From assembly GCA_033819885.1 (NCBI GenBank), contig JAQYUZ010000010.1, positions 372,001 through 436,000 of the forward strand: a stretch of DNA of 64,000 nt, in the 5' to 3' direction. Both the position numbers and the translations under genes were made by a program. Source of the DNA: Microbotryomycetes sp. JL201 (taxonomy: Eukaryota; Basidiomycota; Microbotryomycetes). Below, piece after piece: positions 37,309 through 47,562 of this stretch. Numbering within the stretch: the stretch's first letter is position 1; each line of letters begins with the position of its first letter. The notes under the pieces are model-generated. The model was given only the letters and a program-made list of their open reading frames with translations, was not told the origin of the DNA and ran no database searches.

Positions 37309-39322
37309 TTACAACTTGTATCTGAACGCCGTGTTGTCCAGATCAGTCAAATCATCAAATGCTCGGTCGACGTCGTCCTTTGGCAAGCCTTCACGACGCT
37401 TGTTCTCTCGCAAACATAAGCCCGCATAGATGACCGTGCAGCCGATACCGATGCACAACAGGATGAGCGTGATCTTGAAACCGGATGCATAGCGTGGTTG
37501 CTCTTGCTTCAAGAAGAAGAAAGCTGCAGCAGAGTGTGGAGTCAGTCATTGTGGTTATCGGTGTTCAAGGATGATGCGCCTCACGAGCAGCAATGTTCTG
37601 CCGAAAGACAAGCGCAAAGCTTGCAAGTCAGGAACACTGGCTTACGGGCGGCTGCTGCAAGAAGAAACTCACCGAGGCGTTGAGGAACATGAAGACGATC
37701 GAACCAACGAGCGTTTTGCGACTTGCGCCGGCCGTGTTGCTCGCTGCATCGACGGTTTCATCAGAGCTCTGGACAAAAACGTGATCGCGCTCATGTTTAG
37801 CAACTTACTGACGAGACCAGTAGTCGCGCCGAGTGCGCCAGAGAACGCAGACATGACTAGAATAGATCCTGTGTCAGCATTCCGAGTGTCCTTGACGACC
37901 TTTGATAGGCTCACGGTAAAGGGCGGCAAGCAAACCCTCTTTATCTGAAAAGGGAAGCTTCCACTCAAGAGCTGCACCAACCATTGTGATGACGGCCAGA
38001 GTGATGATTGAGATGCAGCGCATGTTGGGCACGAGATATGTAAGGGTGCCGGCGAGCAAGTTTGAAACGCCCGAGACTGTGGCGGCCGGCATGAGAAGGA
38101 GCAGCGTTCGACGTGCCGTGGCTCCGTAGACGTTTTGGATGACGAGAGGGGTGAACGAGCCGATGGCACCATTTGGAGAACCCATGCAGAAAATGATAAT
38201 GCCAAGGAGCCACACTTTCGGGTCGAGTGCGGATGCGCGAACTTGGTGCCACTTGAAGTTCTTTGAGGTGATGCCTGCCTGGTTCGAGCGCAATCGCTCT
38301 ACAGCCACAAACTTTGCCCTGTCATCCAGGAAGCGGGCGCTGACGGGCGAGTCGGGCACTAGAATCGCAAAGAGGACGGCCCAGACTATCGTCAAGCTGC
38401 CTAGGAAGAGGTAAATGATTTTCCAGGCAGCGACCTTGTCGTTCAATGTGACGAGTCCGTATGCGCTGCCGAGCAGGGGGCTACCGGTACAATGACTGTG
38501 AGTATCTGCACGAGACACAGACGGCTTTGACTGACATGACAGTGAGTCCGTTCGCCGAAAACAGAATTGTCGCACGCAGGGCTTGTTCGCGGGCGGTGTA
38601 CCACATGCCGAGAATCGACAGGAAAGCAGGCGACACTCCTGCTCGTCGTCAGAATCGTCAGAGGCGGACGACTTTTGAGACGCGGCCACGTTGCTCACCG
38701 GCCTCGAAAAAGCCAAGGAAGAACCTTTGCGCAAGCAAACCCTCGTACGTCTTGCACAAAGGAGTAAGTATGAGAACAATGCCCCACACCATGCAGTACA
38801 CGGCGCAAGCCTTGCCGGTTGGCATCTTCTGAGCAATGTAGGCGAGGGGAAAAGTGCCAATAATGTATCCGACGCTGGCCATCATGACGCACATGCTGTA
38901 AGCCTGCGAGCGTGGTACAACGTCAGCGTCCTCCTCAGGAATACCGACTCGTGGAGCCTGCACGACTTGCATGAGTGTCGATTTGTCCTCCAGCGATATC
39001 GTAGAGTTTCAAATCTTGGATGATACCAAACAGAGCTGCAGTGGAAAGCGCCGACTTGTCACAATATTGCAGTCCTACCCGCTCAAGGAGGTTAGTATTG
39101 AACCGGGTGGCCACTCTCCCGGACAAGCTCACCGACTGTGAAACACAGCAGCGGCAAAACCAAGAAATCTGCCTTGCGCCTGACTCGAGTTATCTCGTCT
39201 TCGGTCGGCGGACTCGCGTCGGCTGCCGCGAGAACAATCTTGGCGCCTTCATCCTGCACGGGTCCAGTTGCTGAAAACACATCGTCCCTCGTCGAGTAGT
39301 CCTTATCATCCGTGTAGCTCAT
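37309..39322 (-). CDS. MFS transporter, allantoate permease-like (ACS family)
   Basis: This is a twelve-helix plasma-membrane symporter for organic anions; Dal5/Tna1-type carriers move allantoate, nicotinate or related anions. Recognisable parts are RRKADFLVLPLLCFTVG, YCDKSALSTAALFGIIQDLK, GYIIGTFPLAYIAQKMPTGK, QRFFLGFFEAG, YTAREQALRATILFSANGLT, DKVAAWKIIYLFLGSLTIVW, LVPDSPVSARFL, FIG-like loops with FKWHQVRASALDPKVW, MGSPNGAIGSFTPLVIQN and EQPRYASGFKITLILLCIG. The C-terminus is charged. I infer about eight introns. The junction after QDLKLYD cannot be resolved with a canonical donor. Substrate unknown. Confidence 0.88.
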
Positions 39323-40034
39323 CGCGGATGTCTTTGTGCACAGCAGAAGAGCACGAAGCGAGTCGATCTAATATGCTGCGAAGACAAGTGTGGGGCCGGG
39401 GGCGGAGCAGACCACGGAGGTCCGACGAGATCTGCTGACAGAAGGGTGTCTGTCGCACGCGATCAAGCAGTTGTGGGCAAAGACTCCAGGAAAAACTCTC
39501 GAGGGTCTCTGACAAGAGTGGGTCTCCAAGCGCAACACAAGCCTGAGCGGCAGCGGTCAGAGTTGGGGCCATTTCGGCTTGAAACCCAAAATTGCCCAAA
39601 AACCTCAATCCGCAATCTCGAGTGTGCGGGAGAAGAGGCGAGTGGGCTTTATCGATCTTGATCAGCGCACTCCACGCGACAATGTGTACGCTCGCGTGTC
39701 GTGCAGCACCGACCGGTAGCGTCGCGTTCCAGTGGCAAAGGTGGGGTTCGCCCCAAGGTTGTCGAAAGACAGAGGAGAGCTGAATGATGTTGAAAGGGTT
39801 TCGTACACTCACATGAGCGTGTAGTGTGAGATCCTGGCGTAAGCTACCAGACCGATACACGGTCTGTCACGTGACCTCATTGCGGACTTTGTCCTCTATA
39901 CCTTGCCTCTGCGATGTCACGATCTTGTGTATATTGCAGCATGTGCGATTCCAGCAGCGCACCCTACGGCGTGATATTCCGAGGATGAAATGGGTCTGTG
40001 CATCACGTGGTCGCTTCGCTCCTTGTGCCTCTTG
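39323..40034. other. Intergenic region, MFS/OST5
   Basis: About 710 bp between divergent start codons. It should hold both promoters. Open frames in it look like chance frames of GC-rich DNA. Confidence 0.4.
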
Positions 40035-40440
40035 ATGTCTCCCGAAATGGCATCCTACGCCGACCTGCTGGTGCGCATCGCTGCTACGTTCCTGAACGGA
40101 TCACTTCGTGCGTGCGAGCTGACTAGATTCGCCCTGCAGGCTGAGCACGCGCGACTGCCATCGTTTGAGCCTGCCGTGCCCACCGCGGCGCTGTCTCCGC
40201 TCGCGCTCGTGTGCCTGCCTCTGGCATTCGTCTTGTCATTCTACTTTACAACGTCAGTGTCATGCGTCCGCGCGCCCCCGTTGCCTTTTGCAAGAAACGC
40301 AATCTGATCAGCTGAACGCGTTGCTGCACATCAGTCTGCGAGGAAAGCCGGCACAAGAGCTGGCAGTCGGCGCAGCTGCATCACTCCTGGGTGGTCTCGG
40401 ACTGGTCTGTGCATTCTGCGCACTTGGCATCAACGTGTAA
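40035..40440 (+). CDS. OST5: Oligosaccharyltransferase subunit Ost5/TMEM258-like
   Basis: This is a tiny subunit of the ER oligosaccharyltransferase. Three exons give about 85 residues: MSPEMASYADLL, then AEHARLPSFEPAVPTAALSP and a first helix (LALVCLPLAFVLSFYF), then TTTLRGKPAQELAVGAAASL and a second helix (LGGLGLVCAFCALGINV). The two-helix layout and the last block match Ost5 and TMEM258, which end in a helix followed by Gly-Ile-x-Val. Intron 1 ends at CCTGCAG with a CTGAC motif 16 nt upstream. Intron 2 starts GTCAGT and must end at CACATCAG to keep frame. A start at the second ATG (40047) is possible. Confidence 0.75.
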
Positions 40441-40761
40441 CTTCGCCGTCCGACTCTGCTGCCTGCTTCCTTTGTGAGTCGTGATGCGCGGTTGCCCACT
40501 TTTGAGGGGTTGTTGACGCCACTCTTTAGGTTGTCACATTATCCACTCAATGTCCCCCTTTGTGCCTGTTCCGTCCGCCTAGCACCACTCATCGCATCTC
40601 GGACTTCAGAGAAGACTAATGCGCCTCTTGAAACCGGCGTCATGGTACCTAGTCTTTGACCCACTGAACATTCAGCCGCGACATTTGCGCGTGGCGCCGT
40701 GGCCGGACCGAAGAGTGGTGCGAATATCCACGGTTCCACGTGCTTTCTTTTCCCGGGCGAT
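40441..40761. other. Intergenic region downstream of OST5
   Basis: About 320 bp after the OST5 stop, with no recognisable gene. Confidence 0.3.
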
Positions 40762-41233
40762 TCACCGAGAAGGTGCTGTGCTTGTCATCCATACCATCGA
40801 GGAAAGGTTGTTCTCGGCATTCTGTCCCGTGTCAGGATAGCACACAAATGTCCTCGATTCAGATTGCGCATTCAGGGCGTCAAGTGCGCGCCACACGGCA
40901 GCTTTCTTTTCCTCGCTAAAAGGCACTGTGAAAGAGCAGGAATCTGACATCGACTCACTCACGAACGAAACCAGCAGATGTTTTTTCCATCAGCACGACT
41001 TGCAAAATCCTTGACGACACTTGAGCGAGCTGTCAGGCATCGACATGTTGTGCCCGGACGCGATGATCATAAATGCTGATCGCGACGAATTTCAAATGAT
41101 TTCTGTCGATCACACTGATAGCAACTGCGCCATTTGCATCCCCGTATTCCACGGATTTTGAAAAGCATGGAGAGCAGTTCGCCTTGCGATCTTCGTTTCA
41201 GTTTGGCTCTTCGCGCTGCGAGCGACGAACCCG
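40762..41233 (-). CDS. Possible small protein gene of unknown function (5' end unresolved)
   Basis: I do not recognise this. Read on the minus strand, three open segments can be joined. One gives GFVARSAKSQTETKIARRTA and onwards to MAQLLS. The next gives LAQVSSRILQVVLMEKTSAG. After a GTGAGT...TTTCACAG intron the last gives LPFSEEKKAAVWRALDALNA and a stop at 40762. The last intron has good splice sites but is short and lacks a clear branch motif. No start codon was found, and upstream it would run into the promoter of the divergent coiled-coil gene. It may be a chance combination. Confidence 0.25.
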
Positions 41234-41354
41234 CTAAAGAAGCCTCATCGAGACGACCCAGCGCTTCCCTCTCCATTCGACACCACTCGTGCTTTCGACA
41301 ACTACTTCCAAGGCCCGCTCCGGCACGCTTTTACATACGACGAGCGAAAGCCTG

Positions 41355-42234
41355 ATGGCCGCATCTTCGCCCGGACGCGTCGGAGGCCCGAGCGGCGATA
41401 GCCTCGAGCTCCGAGAGAACCTTGCCCAGAACGCCGGCGCCGGACTTGCCAGCCACGACAAGGCGACAGCCTCGAGAGATTTGACATTGGAGAACGTGAG
41501 TGCTGTTTATATTGCCGTCCGCAACGACATGGTCGCTCGCCACAGACACCGAATCCGCATGCCCTGATCTGTCGCTGATCGCCGTTCTCTCTTCGCGATT
41601 CTCTCGGTTCGCTCTGGGCACGTGACCATGGTTTTGCAACTGACTTGCATCAGGTGTTGACCGCAATCAAGTCGCGCGAGACGGCTCATGCCAAGATATA
41701 CGACAGGCTTTCGTCGAGGCTCGCAGAACTAGACAGCAAGCTCGAAGAAGTGACCAGGCTGCGGCGAGCATCCGACCCCCAATCGCCAAAGATGCCGACA
41801 ATGACAAAGGTGTGTCTTTGAGACGACTACAGTCAAGCCTACCATCACGCTCACTTTCTTCCCTTCATATCCAGCTGCATTCGGCTCCGGTGGCGCCACT
41901 CGCGGACTCGGACAAGCGACCAAAGATTGGATCTTCTCGCCCTCCTACACCACTTTCTGCAGCAGGGCGGCGTAATACTGCGCCTGGCTTCATCCCGACG
42001 TCTGCTTCACTTGACGTGCCCCCGCTCATCGCTGACCACGATGGTCGAGACCGAGACTCGACTGCTGGATCATCCACGAGCAGTTTGGTGACATCACCCA
42101 TGTCAGAATACAATTCGATGTTGCCGTTCATCATCGACCCGTCTTTATTTCAAGCAAATAATGAACTCGTCGTCAAGTCAAATCCCGATCCAGTCGCAGT
42201 GGACGCGCTCGATGAGGAAGTCGTCAGAGTTTGA
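41355..42234 (+). CDS. Coiled-coil protein of unknown function
   Basis: I do not recognise a family. Three exons give about 240 residues. The first has a Gly/Ser start and LELRENLAQNAGAGLASHDK. The second is a predicted amphipathic coiled coil, VLTAIKSREAT-like text followed by IYDRLSSRLAELDSKLEEVT. The third is Ser/Pro/Asp-rich, with SSRPPTPLSAAGRRNT and PPLIADHDGRD, and ends ALDEEVVRV. Introns use GTGAGT (about 41495-41652) and GTGTGT (about 41811-41874) donors and both keep frame. Spliced length and phase support a real gene. The function cannot be inferred. Confidence 0.6.
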
Positions 42235-42632
42235 TACCAAGCACACAATGGAGCAACGATACAGGGAAACCGAGCATGCCTCTTCGACACTCTCACTCTG
42301 CATTGCCGCGAGTGGCGTCGGCATCGGCCGTGGTGCCTTTTTGACTGGCGGATGATCTGCCATAACTTTATCACACTACAATTTTCATTTCATTCATTTC
42401 GCGGGGATTGTTTGTCTCTTTCTTGGGGGGCTCGATTCGGTGTTGTATGCGGGATAGGGGGCTGGATGATTATGCAATTCGATTCGCAATGTCGTGGTGC
42501 CATTCACAAGCCAACAGATTCACAGTGGTCGCCGTGTGTCGCCCGGAGAGTTGCAGTGAGGCCCTTGCAACCAAGGGGGGTCGGGGCCGCCGCTTCTCAC
42601 AGCGACTCCGAGCCAGACGCCGCTCGCCCGTC
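42235..42632. other. Upstream region of the Argonaute gene
   Basis: About 400 bp after the coiled-coil gene. It is the presumed promoter of the Argonaute gene, with no feature I can name. Confidence 0.35.
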
Positions 42633-45600
42633 ATGGCTGGTCCAGCTCGTCAGACGCCTGCGATGGCTCAGTTCACTGCTGGTGAGTGATCTGTGCCCGA
42701 AAGCGAGCCCATGCAGGCTTTCCAAGTGCCGTCGCGGCCGTCTGGCTCGTGCACGGTCCCCGCCTCGCCCGCCTTTGTCTTCTTTCTGACGCTGTGACGC
42801 GTGTGCAGAGGCAAAACAGACAGCTCAGCAGTCGTCTATTGAGCCAATCAGTCGCCCTGGCTTTGGCAAGTGAGTCTGTGGCCTGCTATCGTCCGAACGT
42901 GCAGCGGCCCGTGCGTCGCCGCTCGAGTCTGCGCCGTCACACGCAGCTGCAAGCCGTATGACATGCTGCAGAGAATAATACAGCGATGCAGACGCTGTCC
43001 TGTCAGCTCGTCGCGCCGCACAGGCAGCGAGGCTGTGCCGCATTACCCTAGACTCCTAGGCCGGCCGAGTGCCGAGAACGCTGTGTCGATGACTGCGGCA
43101 CTGCTGCTGCTACCATTCTACAGAGTTGGACGTCGCTTTCCTGTCCTTGTCAACGCTTTTGACGTCACGCCTCCCTCCTTGACCGTGAGCAGCGCTTCGC
43201 AGCTGACCACGAGTCAATGCATGCTGACCATGTGCTTGTAGGCCTACCACTACGATGTCAAAATCACCCCAGACAATCCACCGGTGAGAACTATGGCTGA
43301 CGGCTGGATCTCGCCTGCCCAACCCACCTCCTGAAACGTCTGACGTTCTTCGATGCCGCCTGCAGACGCCTCCCCGTCTCAATCGTCAGATTTGGGCTTA
43401 CTTGGACAAGCAATTGAACATTTTTGGTGGCGTTGCGGTCGCCTATGACGGTCGCGCCATGGCCTTCTCGCGTCAGTCTCGGCGCAACCTCGTGGGTTGC
43501 TAGGAGACGACGGCTGACAATCACCTTGGAAACACTCCAGCCAAGAGGTTGCCGGCTGATGAGGGTCAATGGGAAATCGATCTGCCCGACAAGGAGTCAT
43601 CGCGCGCCCGCAGCCGTCCATTCAAGATTGCGATTCGTTTCACGCGCACAATCGACATTGGTCAGGACGGCAAATCGAGTCGAGATGCACAGCTGTTCTA
43701 ACAGTCAACGCGGTGGCAGGCCGCTTGGCGACGTTTGTTCGCGGCTCCGGCAGGAACAATGCGCCTGATGCTTCTGAAATTCAGTCGGCGACCCAAGCCC
43801 GTTAGTATCGTTGTTGAGCTCGCCGGTCGACGAGTGGCTGACGACCAGCTGTGTTGGCAGTTAATGTCGTCATTCAACATGGTCCGACGATGCTGTATCC
43901 CAGTCGTGCTGCCAGCTTCTTTTTGCCGCCCGACAACCCGCAGTAAGTCGCTCTCGGCAAGGGCCTGGAGGTGAGTCTTGTCGTGATCGACTGTCAACTC
44001 GCTCACACGCTGATTCATGCTTGTTTATGGCAGATGTGGCGCGGTTTCTACACGTCTTTGCGCCCAGGTCCCAACAAGGTCTTCATCAATGTCGACATCG
44101 CCGTGAGTAGCGAGGTGACCGAGTCCTATAGACCACAGCGTGCACTTACATCATTCTGGATCAGTCTCACCCTATGTACCAGTCTGGCAACATGGCCAAC
44201 GTCTGCTTGGGGTACATGCGCGCCAGCCGCAACGCCGGCAACGACTTGGCTGTCAACGCGATCCAGGGTCGTCCGATTCTTGAGCTCAATCGCTTTATGC
44301 GCAACCTCAAAGTCAAACTCAAGGTTAAGGACAAGGGCGGTATCGAGCCCACTCGCAAGATCAGGGCTATCGAGTCCATCTCGGCTCGCGACGCCAAGTT
44401 TGAGCTTGAAGATGGCACTAAGCACAGTGTCGAAGTGGGTGTAGAGAGCAAATCACGATCCGAGACTCCCTCTGACAAGCCTCTTGCTTTCTTCAGTCCT
44501 ACTTCAAGGCGAATTACGGCGTTACATTGCGCAACCCGAACTGGCCCTGCATTCGCGTGTCCAAGGTTGCTCTCTGGCCTATCGAGCTTTGCGAGATCGA
44601 ACCCGGTCAAAAGTATTCGAAGAAGCTCGATCCCGACCAGACCGCCAACGCCATCAAGATTACGACTGTTGGCCCGCGTGATCGCACGGGCGCGTTGCGC
44701 AACGGTCTCTCAAAGATCACGAGCGACACCTCTGGCGGCGCCTCTCCATTGAAGCAGTGGGGTCTTCAAGTCAACCCCAACTTGATGGAAGTCTCAGCTC
44801 GAGAGCTGCCCAACCCGACCCTCACGTACAAGCGTCCGCTCCAACCTCGTGAAGGCACTTGGGACATGCGCGGCGTCCAGTTTAACGCGCCGGCCAAGAT
44901 CGACAGGTGGATGGTGCTAGTGTTTGACTCGGACCGCTTCTTCCGCTTGCAAGACGCGCAGCAGTCGATCATGGGTCTTGTGTCTGCTTGCACGTCAGCT
45001 GGTCAGTTTTCGAACAGAGCATATACGACTTTCAATTGCTAATCGCGGTCGCTTACGTAGGCATGCAAATCAAGAACCAGCAGCCCGCGATCCACTACGT
45101 TCCTCCGAATGCTCGCGGCAATATTCCGGGATTCATCCAGCAGAAGGGCTCCGAGCTGGTGCGCTCGGAAGGTGGTCCGCCTCAGATGATTGTCTGCTTC
45201 CTGCCTCGCAAGCCATGCGACGAATACGGTGTCATCAAACGCTTTGGCGACGTCGAGAAGGGTGTGGCGACGCAGTGCTTGCTGATCAACAAGGTCAAGC
45301 GCGGCAACGCTCAGTACTACGCCAATGTCGCGCTCAAGATGAATGTCAAGCTGAGTGGTATCAACAGCATTTTGTCACCTGGTGACTTGGGACCGATCTC
45401 GGAGATGCCAACAATGGTCCTCGGCGCCGATGTGTCGCATCCCGGTCCAGGTTCGGTCAACCCTTCGATCGCGGCCGTTGTCGCTTCGATGGACCCCAAG
45501 TGCACTCTGTACGGCACGTCTATTGGCGTTCAATCGTCTCGCATCGAAGTCATCGCGAGCATGCAAGAGATGGTTCTGCGTTTGCTCAAGCAGTTTGAAG

Positions 45601-46380
45601 CAAAGCTCAAGGTCAGGCCGAAGCGCATCATCATGTTTCGCGACGGTGTGTCGGAAGGGCAGTTCCCCCAAGTGTTGGCGAGCGAGGCGCCGGCGATTCG
45701 TGCAGCTTGCAAGCAGCTCGGCGCCGATTACAACCCTCAGTTGACGTTCATCATCGTCGGCAAGCGTCACCACATCTCGTTGTTCCCCAAGAACCCTGCC
45801 GACGCCGATCGCAAGAATGGCAACGTCAAGGCTGGTACGATTGTTGACACGGACATTACCAGTCCGTTCCAGTTCGATTGGTCCGTTGGCACGCTTTTGC
45901 ACGAAGCGCACCGGATTGTTCTGACTGTCTTGCATGTCTTTGTAGGTACACCCAGTCTCATGCGTCTTTGCTCGGAACTGGACGCAGTGCTCACTACACG
46001 GTCCTGGTGCGTTAATGTTTGCTCGGAAGTCTTGAGCCATTTTGCTGACGTGGACGCGCGCGCGCGCGCCGCTCGCCTGTCTTTAGATGGACGATGCCAA
46101 ATTTGGCGCGGATGCTCTCCAACGCTTGGCCTACAATCTGTGCTTCACCTACGCTCGCTGCACCCGCTCCGTCTCTTACGTTACGCCGGCATACTACGCC
46201 GATCGCGTGTGCACGCGCGCCCAACTGTTGCTCAAGGCTGAAGATGACGACTCTGCCAGTGGCATCTCGTCATTGTCGGGTCAATCCGAAGACAAAGTCA
46301 TTGGTCAAAAATTGGCCGAGTTTTCTGGTCGCCTCAAGCAGATTCATCAGAACTTGTCGACGTCGCTTTACTTTATGTAA
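42633..46380 (+). CDS. Argonaute protein, with an in-frame TAA in one exon
   Basis: Argonaute is the small-RNA-guided effector of RNAi. About thirteen exons encode the N domain (VGRRFPVLVNAFDVTPPSLT, YHYDVKITPDNPP, RLNRQIWAYLDKQLNIFGGV), the linker (MWRGFYTSLRPGPNKVFINV), PAZ, MID (QQSIMGLVSACTSAG, GPPQMIVCFLPRKP, TQCLLINKVK) and PIWI. PIWI has GADVSHPGPG, EVIASMQEMV, MFRDGVSEGQ and YVTPAYYADR, a DEDD-type catalytic set (Asp where animal enzymes have His). In the exon 43861-43970 a TAA (43944-43946) lies in frame between FFLPPDNPQ and VALGKGLE. The flanking residues are conserved, so this is either a true stop, readthrough, or removed by a 45-nt in-frame alternative intron (43903-43947). Confidence 0.9.
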
Positions 46381-47562
46381 AGTCTCAGTTGAGCGGATTT
46401 ACCGAAAAGTCACATCTTTGTTTTCGTTTTCCGGCCTCTTCCTTTTTTTTTTTGCTTTTCAGTTTTCTCTTGAATTCCTCTGAAGCGGCGCTAGCTTTCT
46501 CATGGCCATCGTTTAATCGTCGGGTTTCTCTTGCTCTTGTTGCGGGTCGTTTGTTGATATCACTGCAATTTCACACAATTCTCTTTCTTTGATCTGGATG
46601 GACCGCGCAGCAGACTTGGGTGACGACGAGCGCGTGCAAATCGTAGGAGCTTTTGGTCGACAAACAGGACCACTTGTGATCTACAATATTGACAGTATCA
46701 GAGCTTGATTTCTGTGCACCGCCTTTGTTGCCAGAATGTTGGACCCTTCGCGCTGCGCTTGCAGACGAGTTGGGTAAAAGTTTTCATACCATGGCCAGGG
46801 GGCCGAGCTTGACGAGGAGCGCGACGACTATGCTTTCGGCGACAGCAAGCTTAAAGGACACAATGAGTACCAGACGACGAGAAACAAGAGTCTTGAGCTG
46901 GGATGTTGACTGCGCTGTACGGCATTATGCGCAGTTTGTCAAGTCAGGAAACAATTGCGAGTGAGCAGGGCCGTGCGTGAGCTTGTACATGCTGCGATGG
47001 TCTGGAACGGGATCAGACACGGTCCACACGATAGGCACACAAACACTTTTGCGCGCTCGGATTTGGCTCCCTTTGACCAGTCTGGTGCCTGCGCATGCGC
47101 AGGCGGGCAGCAGCAGCAACTCCTCTCACAGAGGGAGGCCGCCAGATGACCGGCGCAGTCCTAAAAAGATCGGCCGGTATTTGAATTTCATTTGGGAACT
47201 CCTGGGACAGTGTAGACTTGCGGACAACTGGATGGAATGTAACAAAACACTCGAGAAACGTATCCTGTGGCAGTGTGTTTTAGCGAACAGCCGCGGCCAA
47301 CTCGCTCGTTTCCGGAGGGGCCGCTGTTTGTCCTGGAGCGGGTAGTGCGAGCCCGTTAACGTCAAGGAGCGACGGCAGCACAGTCTCGTCATCAAGCAGA
47401 GCACCAAAGAGAGCTGCGCAAAGCGGCGCTGTCCTCTCGCCAGTGACCCGCAGCTTCGGGTCGTTCAACCGCCAGCCGATCCTTTTCAAGCGCACACAAG
47501 GACAGCCGGCCCGTACGGCTCGAGGGCTGCCAAGATTGACTGAACGCAGTGTACGCACGGCC
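46381..47562. other. Long intergenic region downstream of Argonaute
   Basis: About 1.2 kb. It begins with a T-rich stretch likely to be the Argonaute 3' UTR. A weak candidate small gene lies at 46598-46909 (see findings). The rest, including a minus-strand open frame at 47280-47564, shows nothing I can assign. Confidence 0.4.

Noticed and set aside
45375-46040. Minus-strand open frame over the Argonaute PIWI region
   Set aside because: It is antisense to highly conserved PIWI exons and has no recognisable content.
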